A DNA stretch of 6,753 bases, from assembly GCA_025351555.1 (NCBI GenBank), contig JANXVS010000436.1:1-6753 (forward strand). Direction: 5' to 3'. The translations under genes were made by a program, and so were the position numbers. This document shows positions 1 through 6,753 of this stretch, in pieces (position 1 is the stretch's first letter; every line of letters begins with the position of its first letter). The notes under the pieces are model-generated. The model ran no database searches, was not told the origin of the DNA, and saw only the letters and a program-made list of their open reading frames with translations. The DNA comes from Pseudomonadota bacterium. Lineage in GTDB: Bacteria > Pseudomonadota > Gammaproteobacteria > Xanthomonadales > Rhodanobacteraceae.

Positions 1-37
1 GCAAAGAGAAGTGGCCCGCTCGCCGGGAGGCGAGCGG
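1..37 (-). terminator. Probable terminator of the DUF1223 gene
   Basis: A perfect 9-bp stem (CCGCTCGCC at 16-24 pairing with GGCGAGCGG at 29-37) has a GGGA loop. It starts 7 bases past the stop codon of the minus-strand DUF1223 gene. On the minus strand the stem is followed by a pyrimidine-rich stretch (CCACTTCTCTTTG) rather than a clean T run, so intrinsic termination is plausible but imperfect. On the plus strand no T tract follows, so it fits the minus-strand gene better than an unseen gene to the left. Confidence 0.5.
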
Positions 38-44
38 AACATCT

Positions 45-776
45 TCATCGACACTGTCCCAGCGGCAACCTCACCACCTGCGCGACATCGCCATCCCGCG
101 CGCGCTGCGCAAACGCGACCAGCGCGGTACGCGACAAATCGACATCCCCCGGAACCGGCACATCCACATCGCCACCCGCCAGCGGCAGCGGCCCAACGAA
201 AGCGCGCACGACGTGATCGTGCCGCAGCAGCACGCCACGGTTCTCGCCAGCCTGCACGTGGCTCGTAAGACCATCCTCGGTCAACGCGACATAGTTGCGG
301 TAGCTTGCTGCCTCAGTTGGGCTCGCCAGCGCCGTGTCGACGTGCACATGCAATCGGGTGCCTGCCGCGACCGTCAACTTCATTGTCGCGGCACTGCTCG
401 GTAGTGACGACAATGCGCCGTCACCATGCCAGTCGCGCCATTCGCGACCATCCAGTACCACTTCGGGAGTGTATACAATTCCACTTTCAGCCCGCGCCGC
501 CAACGCCTGCTGGCGTGTGGTATAGCGCGCGTCGGCGAAGCGGTCGCGCCAGCCCAGCGAATCCCAATAGTCGACATGGAACGCGAGCGCGACAACACTG
601 GCGCTCTGCGGCAGTTGGCGCAGCCACTGATCGGCCGGCGGACAGGAGCTGCAACCCTCGCTGGTATATAGCTCGATCAGATGCGCGCGAGCAGCGCCGC
701 TTTGAACGACACAGTCCGCGCTGGCGGACGAGACAAACCCAAGCGACAGACCGATCAGGGCAAAGGCAACACGCAT
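45..776 (-). CDS. DUF1223 family secreted thioredoxin-like protein
   Basis: A 243-residue protein matching the DUF1223 family (PF06764), exported proteins with a thioredoxin-like fold and no well-established function. Residues 1-20 form a signal peptide with a likely SASA/DC cleavage, so it should be periplasmic. Visible family hallmarks are ELYTSEGCSSCPPAD (residues 35-49, with CxxC at 42-45), HVDYWDSLGWRDRF (67-80), the YTPEVVLDG segment (102-110) and GENRGVLLRHDHVVR (177-191). The CxxC suggests disulfide or redox chemistry, which is inference. Two more cysteines (C22 and C242) sit at the mature ends and could form a structural disulfide. The frame stays open upstream to an ATG at 911, but the signal peptide places the start at 776. 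No clear Shine-Dalgarno precedes it (AATCAAG), so the start rests on the signal peptide. It is transcribed alone, with a hairpin just past the stop. A DsbA-like oxidoreductase role is an alternative I cannot exclude. Confidence 0.9.
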   Translation of the reverse strand: MRVAFALIGLSLGFVSSASADCVVQSGAARAHLIELYTSEGCSSCPPADQWLRQLPQSASVVALAFHVDYWDSLGWRDRFADARYTTRQQALAARAESGIVYTPEVVLDGREWRDWHGDGALSSLPSSAATMKLTVAAGTRLHVHVDTALASPTEAASYRNYVALTEDGLTSHVQAGENRGVLLRHDHVVRAFVGPLPLAGGDVDVPVPGDVDLSRTALVAFAQRARDGDVAQVVRLPLGQCR

Positions 777-887
777 CTTGATTGATATTCGCGGCAACGA
801 TACCGCAGCAGACCGACGCGACCGCCCAACCCTTTCGTCAACGCCGCGCAGAGAGCAACTCTGATCGGCGACGAATGGAAAAATGAA
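777..887 (-). other. Leader region of the DUF1223 gene
   Basis: These 111 bases separate the terminator of the upstream minus-strand gene from the DUF1223 start, so the DUF1223 promoter should lie here. On the minus strand a TTGACG hexamer (836-841) resembles a -35 box, but no -10-like hexamer follows at normal spacing. I cannot name a promoter, and I see no small gene. Confidence 0.3.
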
Positions 888-923
888 CGTCCAAAACAAC
901 GCCGGGCGCACGCAGCGCCCGGC
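888..923 (-). terminator. Rho-independent terminator of the YXWGXW gene
   Basis: A perfect 9-bp GC stem (GCCGGGCGC at 901-909 pairing with GCGCCCGGC at 915-923) has the loop ACGCA. It lies 23 bases past the stop of the minus-strand gene ending at 947. On the minus strand it is followed at once by GTTGTTTTGGACG, a T-rich tail. The layout fits an intrinsic terminator that separates this gene from the DUF1223 gene downstream. Confidence 0.75.
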
Positions 924-946
924 ATCCCATCACATTTCAACAGCGA

Positions 947-1255
947 TCAATCGCGATCCCAATGCCCGCGGTCGAAATGCCAGCGATCGCCGCGTTGCTC
1001 CCAACGCTCAGCCGTCCAGCGATAGCCGTGGCGCTCGCGCAGCCAATGCCCGCGTACCCATACGTGCCGATGCCCGCGCCAGTTCCAGTAGCCCGGCTCC
1101 CACAGATAGCCCCGGCGTGCCGTGGGCACGACCTCCACCTGCGCCGCCGGCGGGGCGACGCGGATATCGACGTGGACACGCGCACTAGCCATCATCGGCA
1201 CGGCTATCGCGCCGGCTCCCAAAGCGATACACAGCATTGCTGTTCGAAGTGACAT
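947..1255 (-). CDS. YXWGXW repeat-containing small secreted protein
   Basis: A 102-residue protein with an N-terminal signal peptide (MSLRTAMLCIALGAG, likely cut at ASA/R near residue 25). A mature part very rich in Trp, Arg, His, Gly and Tyr follows. Residues 49-102 hold aromatic-glycine motifs: GYLWEPGYWNW (49-59), HVWVRGHWLR (64-73), GYRWTAERWEQRGDRW (77-92) and HFDRGHWDRD (93-102). This is the pattern of the YXWGXW repeat family (PF12779), short proteobacterial exported proteins of unknown function. The start at 1255 is preferred over an upstream in-frame ATG (1429). AAGGAG lies 6 bases upstream and the signal peptide begins there. The mature protein is basic, which could mean envelope, polyanion or metal binding, but the sequence does not decide this. 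It is monocistronic, with its own terminator, and divergent from the ATP-grasp gene. Confidence 0.85.
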   Translation of the reverse strand: MSLRTAMLCIALGAGAIAVPMMASARVHVDIRVAPPAAQVEVVPTARRGYLWEPGYWNWRGHRHVWVRGHWLRERHGYRWTAERWEQRGDRWHFDRGHWDRD

Positions 1256-1469
1256 GGTCTGCTCCTTGGTTATCCAATGGTGCCTCCGCAAGATACGCCG
1301 ACTTGCCAAGCGGCGCATCTGCGGCGGACACGCAAACCTTACGAAAATCTCTGTGAATCGCGGCAAAATGCGGCGAGCGGACCGGCGCCGGCCAGCAGCA
1401 TCGATGCGACTATCGTCGCACACCGGCAATCTTCGCTATCCTGAGCAGCGCAACCTGGAAGCTGTACCC
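1256..1469. promoter_or_regulatory. Divergent intergenic region with candidate promoter and dyad
   Basis: These 214 bases lie between two divergent starts and should carry both promoters. For the plus-strand ATP-grasp gene, TATCCT at 1437-1442 is a possible -10 box 27 bases before the start, but its -35 is poor. Just upstream is a perfect 6-bp inverted repeat with a 4-base spacer, TGCGAC-TATC-GTCGCA (1405-1420), which overlaps the expected -35 position and could be an operator. A 10-bp palindrome CCGGCGCCGG lies at 1382-1391. I found no acceptable sigma-70 pair for the minus-strand gene and no small ORF with a ribosome binding site. Confidence 0.35.
1262..1267 (-). promoter_or_regulatory. Shine-Dalgarno of the YXWGXW gene
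   Basis: AAGGAG on the minus strand, 6 bases before the ATG at 1255. It fixes the start of the small secreted protein, whose frame is otherwise open up to 1429. Confidence 0.8.
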
Positions 1470-2366
1470 ATGAAACCTATTGCCGTCGCCCTTGTCACCG
1501 CCAGCGCCGCACGCGATCAGGATGATGATCTGGCCCCGCTGCAAGCTGCATTGAACGCGGCCGGAAATATACAACTGAGCACTGTGGACTGGGACGATGG
1601 AACCGTGGATTGGGCAAAGTTCGATCTGACCGTGTTGCGCTCGACCTGGGACTACACGCAGCGTTTGCCGGAATTCCTGGCCTGGGCGCGACGCGCCGAC
1701 GCCGTGACCACCTTGCTCAATCCGCTGACGGTGATTGATTGGAATGTCGACAAGCATTACCTCGCCGAACTCGCCAAGGCGGGTGTGCCGGTGGTACCCA
1801 GTGTCTTCATCGAGCCGGGAGATGATGCCGACGTAGCTATCGAACACTTTCTCGTTGCGCACGCGGCGGAAGAATTCGTGGTCAAACCCGCCATTGGCGC
1901 TGGTTCACGCGATGCGCAACGCTACGCCCGCGCTGATCGCGAGCAAGCACTCGCGCACGCGCAGCGCTTGCTCGCTGACGGACGCAGCGTGCTGCTGCAA
2001 CCCTACCTGGATCGGGTCGATGAGCATGGCGAAACCGCCCTGGTTTTCTTCGAAGGACGTTTCAGCCACGCGATCCGCAAGGGCCCGCTCTTGCGCCGTG
2101 GCGAAGGTCCCACACGTGCACTGTTTGCCGCTGAACACATCACGCCGAGCACGCCATCCGCGGAGGAAATACGCCTGGCCGAACGCACGCTGGCTGCGAT
2201 TCCCTTCGCCCAGCCCCTGCTCTATGCGCGTGTGGACTTGATCCATCAAGCCGACGGGGCACCGCGCGTTCTGGAACTGGAACTGACCGAGCCATCGCTG
2301 TTCTTCGCCCATGCGACCGGTTCCGCCGAACGCTTCGCTGCGGCGATTCTGCGCGCCGCGCGCTAA
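1470..2366 (+). CDS. ATP-grasp domain protein (RimK/glutathione synthetase-like ligase)
   Basis: A 298-residue cytosolic protein with the ATP-grasp fold. Such enzymes join a carboxylate to an amine or thiol through an acyl-phosphate, using ATP and Mg. Visible elements are an N-terminal pre-ATP-grasp domain with VLRSTWDYTQRLPEFLAW (55-72) and NPLTVIDWNVDKHYLAEL (84-101). Then come the ATP-binding lysine in FVVKPAIGAGSRD (136-148), LLQPYLD (175-181), HAIRKGPLLRRGEG (200-213) and the metal-binding end ARVD (253-256) with LELELTEPSLFF (268-279). D256, E269 and E271 are the probable Mg ligands; the third is Glu where many ATP-grasp enzymes have Asn. The STWDY and LTEPSLFF motifs recall proteins related to the cycloserine-biosynthesis ligase DcsG, but no cycloserine genes are near, so the substrate is unknown. 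The ATG at 1470 has TGGAAG 8 bases upstream; the frame is open to 1122 without support for an earlier start. It appears to be monocistronic. Confidence 0.85.
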   Translation: MKPIAVALVTASAARDQDDDLAPLQAALNAAGNIQLSTVDWDDGTVDWAKFDLTVLRSTWDYTQRLPEFLAWARRADAVTTLLNPLTVIDWNVDKHYLAELAKAGVPVVPSVFIEPGDDADVAIEHFLVAHAAEEFVVKPAIGAGSRDAQRYARADREQALAHAQRLLADGRSVLLQPYLDRVDEHGETALVFFEGRFSHAIRKGPLLRRGEGPTRALFAAEHITPSTPSAEEIRLAERTLAAIPFAQPLLYARVDLIHQADGAPRVLELELTEPSLFFAHATGSAERFAAAILRAAR

Positions 2367-2367
2367 C

Positions 2368-2396
2368 GCCCTTTCAAACGGGCTTACATTCTTTTA
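2368..2396 (+). terminator. Weak possible terminator after the ATP-grasp gene
   Basis: One base past the stop, GCCC (2368-2371) can pair with GGGC (2380-2383), with two further A-T pairs inside after a mismatch. TTACATTCTTTTA follows. The stem is short, so this may be only a partial terminator, and some read-through into the EF-hand gene is possible. Confidence 0.35.
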
Positions 2397-2441
2397 CGCC
2401 TGGCCGCGTCAACAGCGGCGCTGCACAAGCGTTATGGGGGT

Positions 2442-2458
2442 CATGGTAAATCACCATG
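2442..2458. repeat. Short inverted repeat upstream of the EF-hand gene
   Basis: CATGGT (2442-2447) and ACCATG (2453-2458) form a perfect 6-bp dyad around AAATC. It ends 7 bases before the Shine-Dalgarno GGAGA (2466-2470). In DNA it could be an operator half-site pair; in RNA a weak hairpin near the ribosome site. Its position is suggestive, but a dyad of this size can arise by chance. Confidence 0.3.
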
Positions 2459-2475
2459 TCATTCCGGAGAAAATT

Positions 2476-3255
2476 ATGTTCCGTATCACCAAGCTCGCCG
2501 TGCTCACTGCTCTGCCCTTGGCGGCGCTATCGATCTGCGCACTGGCGCAGAACGTCGCACCAGCGCCGAATTCCCGGCCGTCGTTGTTCGACCACATGCT
2601 GCAGAAGATGGATACCAATAGCGATGGCAAGATCTCGCTGGATGAATTCCTGGCCGCGGCGACCACGCGCTTCAAGCATATTGACGCACAGAACAACGGC
2701 AGCGTCGACGCGGCGCAGATGGCGAATTCGTCCGCGGCCGCCGAACGCATCCTGCATCACGCCAAGTCTATGGTCAGTCACCTGGACAAGGCCGGCAATG
2801 GTTACGTCACACCGGATGAATTTCTTGCTGGGGCGAAAAAGCGTTTCACGCGTCTGGACAAGAACGGCGATGGCAAGCTGGCGCCGGACGAACTCGGCAA
2901 ACGCTTCGACAAGCTCGATGCCAATCACGACGGCGCGGTCACGCAGGACGAATATCTTGCCGCAGCGACGGCGATGTATCGCCAGTTCGACAGCAAAGGC
3001 AACGGCAAGGTCACGGCAAGCGAGATCGCGGCTTCGCCCAAGGCACAGGAGCGCGCCGCGCACGCTGCCGCCCGCATCGTCAAGCATCTGGACAGCAACG
3101 GCGACGGCATGGTCTCGCAGGACGAATACCTGGCAGCCGCCCGCAAGCGCTTCACACGCCTGGACAAGAACGGCGACGGCTTTATCGACGCAGACGAGAT
3201 GCCCGCAGCACACCGCTTTGCGCACGGCGCCAAACCCATGCCATCCCACGGCTGA
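2476..3255 (+). CDS. Secreted EF-hand protein with eight EF-hand loops
   Basis: A 259-residue exported calcium-binding protein. Residues 1-24 are a signal peptide with a likely ALA/QN cleavage. LSIC at 18-21 is not a proper lipobox, so it is probably soluble in the periplasm or outside. Eight 12-residue EF loops begin at D46, D70, D104, D128, D148, D172, D206 and D230. Loops 1, 4, 5, 7 and 8 are canonical (DxNxDG...E). Loop 2 ends in Gln instead of Glu, and loops 3 and 6 carry Ala or Lys at position 3 and Asn at position 5, so they should bind calcium weakly or not at all. Loops 1-4 and 5-8 are spaced identically, offset by exactly 102 residues, which indicates duplication of a four-EF-hand unit. 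No enzyme domain is visible. Likely roles are calcium buffering or sensing, which is inference. The start has GGAGA 5 bases upstream. A strong terminator follows the stop. Confidence 0.92.
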   Translation: MFRITKLAVLTALPLAALSICALAQNVAPAPNSRPSLFDHMLQKMDTNSDGKISLDEFLAAATTRFKHIDAQNNGSVDAAQMANSSAAAERILHHAKSMVSHLDKAGNGYVTPDEFLAGAKKRFTRLDKNGDGKLAPDELGKRFDKLDANHDGAVTQDEYLAAATAMYRQFDSKGNGKVTASEIAASPKAQERAAHAAARIVKHLDSNGDGMVSQDEYLAAARKRFTRLDKNGDGFIDADEMPAAHRFAHGAKPMPSHG

Positions 3256-3275
3256 GCGAAACATTCCTTGCCCCC

Positions 3276-3300
3276 GGGCCGCGCGAGCGGCCCTTTTTTT
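3276..3300 (+). terminator. Strong rho-independent terminator of the EF-hand gene
   Basis: GGGCCGC (3276-3282) pairs with GCGGCCC (3287-3293) across a GCGA tetraloop and is followed directly by seven T. It lies 20 bases past the EF-hand stop codon and isolates that gene from etfB. Confidence 0.92.
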
Positions 3301-3311
3301 GCCAATCCCCT

Positions 3312-3332
3312 CCGCGCAAGCGGCCCTTTTTT
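3312..3332 (+). terminator. Second, degenerate terminator copy
   Basis: CCGC (3312-3315) pairs with GCGG (3320-3323) across GCAA, followed by CCC and six T. The 15 bases from CCGC to CCC differ from the first terminator by one base, and the T run and trailing GCC are also shared, so this is a tandem partial copy. The 5' GGG that pairs with CCC in the first copy is missing (CCT here), leaving a 4-bp stem. It may back up the first terminator weakly. Confidence 0.55.
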
Positions 3333-3365
3333 GCCTCGATCTGCGCCTGGGGTGCCTGGTCGCGG

Positions 3366-3371
3366 TAGAAT
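3366..3371 (+). promoter_or_regulatory. etfB: Candidate -10 element for the etfB operon
   Basis: TAGAAT matches the sigma-70 -10 consensus at 5 of 6 positions, lies 42 bases before the etfB start and follows the terminator pair, where the promoter must be. No convincing -35 hexamer stands 16-18 bases upstream, so the call is tentative. Confidence 0.35.
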
Positions 3372-3413
3372 TCGCCCCCTATTCTTCTTGCCGACCGACG
3401 GGAACCACGACCG

Positions 3414-4160
3414 ATGAAAATTCTGGTGGGTTACAAGCGCGTCGTTGACTACAACGTACGCATCCAGGTCAAGCCGGATGGGTCCGGCGTGGTCACCGAG
3501 GGCGTGAAACTCTCGGCCAACCCATTCGACGATATTGCGCTGGAAGAAGCGCTGCGCCTGCGCGAGAAAGGCGTCGCTACCGAAGTCATCGTCGCCACGA
3601 TCGGTCCGGCCGATGCCCAGGCGCATCTGCGCAACGGGCTGGCGATGGGCGCGAACCGCGCCATCCATGTCGTTACGCGCGAAGCGATCCAGCCGCTCAC
3701 GGCCGCGCGCGTGCTACTCAAGCTGATCGAGAAGGAGCAGCCGCAAATCGTGATACTGGGCAAACAGGCAATCGATGACGACTGCAACCAGACCGGGCAG
3801 ATGCTCGCCGCGCTGTGGAACCGGCCGCAGGCGACGTTTGCATCGAAAGTGGAGATTGCCAATAACGTGGCGCGAGTCACGCGTGAGGTCGATGCGGGCC
3901 TGGAAACCATCGAAGTCGATCTGCCTGCCGTGATCACCACCGATCTGCGCCTAAACGAGCCGCGCTTTATCAAGCTGCCGGACATCATGAAGGCCAAGTC
4001 CAAGCCGATGGAGACGATCGACTTTGCCAGTCTGGGCATCGAGTCTGGTGATCATCTGAAAACCACCAGTTACGCACCGCCACCCAAGCGCAGCAAGGGC
4101 GTGATGGTGAAGGATGCTGCGGAACTGGTCGCGGCATTGAAGACGAAAGGATTACTGTAA
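3414..4160 (+). CDS. etfB: Electron transfer flavoprotein subunit beta
   Basis: A 248-residue EtfB, the AMP-binding subunit of the ETF heterodimer. ETF takes electrons from acyl-CoA and other dehydrogenases onto FAD held mainly by EtfA, and passes them to ETF-ubiquinone oxidoreductase. The N-terminus MKILVGYKRVVDYNVRI, the NPFDDIALEEALRLREKG stretch (36-53) and the AMP-site segment GKQAIDDDCNQTGQ (116-129) are typical of group I (mitochondrial-type) ETF. So is REVDAGLETIEVDLPAVITT (157-176), close to the EtfB signature with Ala where Gly is usual. DLRLNEPRFIKLPDIMKAK (177-195) corresponds to the partner-recognition loop. Length and both ends are normal. The start has a modest GGGAA about 9 bases upstream. 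Its TAA stop overlaps the etfA ATG by one base (TAATG), so the subunits are probably translationally coupled. It is the first gene of the operon. Confidence 0.97.
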   Translation: MKILVGYKRVVDYNVRIQVKPDGSGVVTEGVKLSANPFDDIALEEALRLREKGVATEVIVATIGPADAQAHLRNGLAMGANRAIHVVTREAIQPLTAARVLLKLIEKEQPQIVILGKQAIDDDCNQTGQMLAALWNRPQATFASKVEIANNVARVTREVDAGLETIEVDLPAVITTDLRLNEPRFIKLPDIMKAKSKPMETIDFASLGIESGDHLKTTSYAPPPKRSKGVMVKDAAELVAALKTKGLL

Positions 4161-5106
4161 TGGCCAAGATCCTGATCATCGCCGAACATCTGAACGGCAA
4201 ACTCAATTCCAGTACGGCACGCTGCGTCACCTGCGCGCGTGAACTGAAGCCTGATGCCATCGAGGTACTGGTGCTGGCCGACTCGCCTGACGCCATCGCC
4301 GCCGACGCCGCGAAAATCGATGGCGTGACCAAGGTGCTCACCGTCGCCAATCCCGCAAACTCGCACCCATTGGCCGCAATCTACGCGCCGCAAGTCGTCG
4401 CCGCGACGAAGAACGGATACAGCCATGTGCTGGCGCCCTCGACGACCTTCGGCAAGGACGTGATGCCGCGTGTCGCCGCCCTGCTCGGCGTGGCGCAGGT
4501 GTCCGACATCATGCACGTGGTGGATGCGCATACCTTCCAGCGCCCGATCTATGCCGGCAACGCGATCGTGACCGTGCAGGCACCGCCGAATCAAACTCTG
4601 ATCGCGACGGTGCGTACGGCGTCCTATGCGGCCGCCGGCAACGGTGCCGTGGCCGCGCCGGTCGAGGCACTGAGTCTTGGCGTCGATTTGCCGGGCCACA
4701 CACGCTTTGTCGAACTGCGCAGGGCAAGAGCGATCGTCCCGACTTGCAAAGTGCGGCACGCGTGGTTTCCGGCGGACGTGGCGTCGGCTCGGCGGAGAAT
4801 TTCGCCATCATCTTCAAGCTCGCCGACAAACTCGGCGCTGGAGTTGGCGCCTCCCGCGCCGCGGTCGATGCGGGCTATGTGCCGAGCGACATGCAGGTCG
4901 GCCAGACCGGCAAGATCATCGCGCCCGAGCTGTACATGGCGATCGGCATTTCCGGCGCCATCCAGCACCTCACCGGCATCAAGGACGCCGGCACCATCGT
5001 CGCCATCAACAAGGACGGCGAAGCGCCGATCTTCGAGGTCGCCGACATTGGCCTCGTCGGGGATTTGTTTAAAATTATACCCGAGCTCGAAGCGGCGCTG
5101 GGTTGA
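4160..5106 (+). pseudogene. etfA: etfA, electron transfer flavoprotein subunit alpha, interrupted by a -1 frameshift
   Basis: EtfA is the FAD-binding partner of EtfB. Residues 1-188 are read from the ATG at 4160, including [28 protein letters not shown] (92-104) and RPIYAGNAI (128-136), ending at TRFVELRR. The conserved rest, starting [19 protein letters not shown], lies in another frame from 4726 to the TGA at 5104-5106. Adding one base within about 4720-4726 gives a normal 315-residue EtfA. In that numbering the FAD-site elements are intact: SGGRG (204-208), SRAAVDAG (232-239), QVGQTGK (246-252), the EtfA signature [16 protein letters not shown] (258-273) and VAINKD (281-286). There is no other damage, so a sequencing error or a very recent mutation is likelier than an old pseudogene. 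As written, ribosomes would lose the FAD domain. The overlap with etfB and the 40-base gap to the ligase indicate one operon. Confidence 0.9.
5048..5075 (+). promoter_or_regulatory. Candidate internal promoter for the acetoacetate-CoA ligase gene
   Basis: TTGGCC (5048-5053, 4 of 6 to TTGACA) and TAAAAT (5070-5075, 5 of 6 to TATAAT) are 16 bases apart, inside the 3' end of etfA, about 70 bases before the ligase start. It lies in an unusually A/T-rich patch of codons (TTG TTT AAA ATT ATA) within a GC-rich gene. This could give the ligase expression independent of etfBA, but the motif match alone is weak. Confidence 0.35.
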
Positions 5107-5146
5107 ACCACCCAGCCCAATCCCGAACACACAAGGAAGAACCGCG

Positions 5147-6753
<1,607 letters not shown>

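Noticed and set aside
1266..1277. TTGG-ATAA-CCAA hairpin next to the Shine-Dalgarno of the YXWGXW gene as an RNA switch
   Set aside because: The stem is only 4 bp and leaves most of AAGGAG free; no larger structured leader is visible.
2403..2419. GCCGC...GCGGC small hairpin between the ATP-grasp and EF-hand genes
   Set aside because: A 5-bp stem with a 7-base loop and no T tract is expected by chance in DNA of this composition.
2527..2541. Lipobox in the EF-hand protein signal peptide (LSIC)
   Set aside because: The residue before Cys is Ile rather than Gly, Ala or Ser, and a good signal peptidase I site (ALA/Q) follows three residues later.
2527..3264. 245-codon minus-strand frame opposite the EF-hand gene
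   Set aside because: It mirrors the repeated EF-hand codons, giving a pseudo-repetitive protein. It has no signal or motif of its own.
2456..3448. 330-codon plus-strand frame overlapping the EF-hand gene
   Set aside because: It is the EF-hand gene read in another frame, low in complexity (Arg, Ser, Thr, Trp rich), and it runs through the terminators. The EF-hand frame has clear motifs and a ribosome binding site.
4718..4732. Programmed -1 ribosomal frameshift in etfA
   Set aside because: The bases around the shift (C AGG GCA A) do not form a slippery X XXY YYZ heptamer, I see no obvious pseudoknot just downstream, and EtfA is not known to need frameshifting.

Overview
The window is GC-rich, gene-dense bacterial DNA. 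The group I electron transfer flavoprotein subunits, the DUF1223 protein, the YXWGXW-repeat secreted protein and the EF-hand secretory protein together point to a proteobacterium. A gammaproteobacterium of the Xanthomonadales/Lysobacterales type is my best guess, from remembered family resemblance only. I see no rRNA, tRNA, CRISPR array, insertion sequence, phage gene or integration site. The region looks chromosomal and mostly housekeeping.

Left part, minus strand (1-1255): two separately terminated single genes for small exported proteins. 45-776 encodes a DUF1223 thioredoxin-like protein with a CxxC motif. 947-1255 encodes a short YXWGXW-repeat protein rich in Trp, Arg and His. Each is followed by a perfect 9-bp hairpin. 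Middle part, plus strand (1256-3335): a 214-bp divergent spacer, an orphan ATP-grasp ligase (1470-2366), then a secreted protein with eight EF-hand loops (2476-3255) that arose by duplication of a four-EF-hand unit. It ends in a strong terminator plus a decayed second copy of that terminator.

Right part, plus strand (3336-6753): etfB, etfA and an acetoacetate-CoA ligase, the last cut by the window edge. etfB and etfA overlap by one base (TAATG) and form the two subunits of ETF, which passes electrons from acyl-CoA and other dehydrogenases to ETF-ubiquinone oxidoreductase. The ligase activates acetoacetate to acetoacetyl-CoA. The group reads as a catabolic operon feeding acyl-chain or ketone carbon into central metabolism and electrons into the quinone pool.

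The most important observation is that etfA, as given, is broken by a one-base deletion near 4720-4726. Its N-terminal 188 residues and its last 126 residues are both well conserved but lie in different frames. A sequencing error is the likeliest cause, and a recent mutation is the alternative. The second notable point is the gapless 102-residue internal duplication in the EF-hand protein. I found no convincing new defence, mobile or regulatory system.
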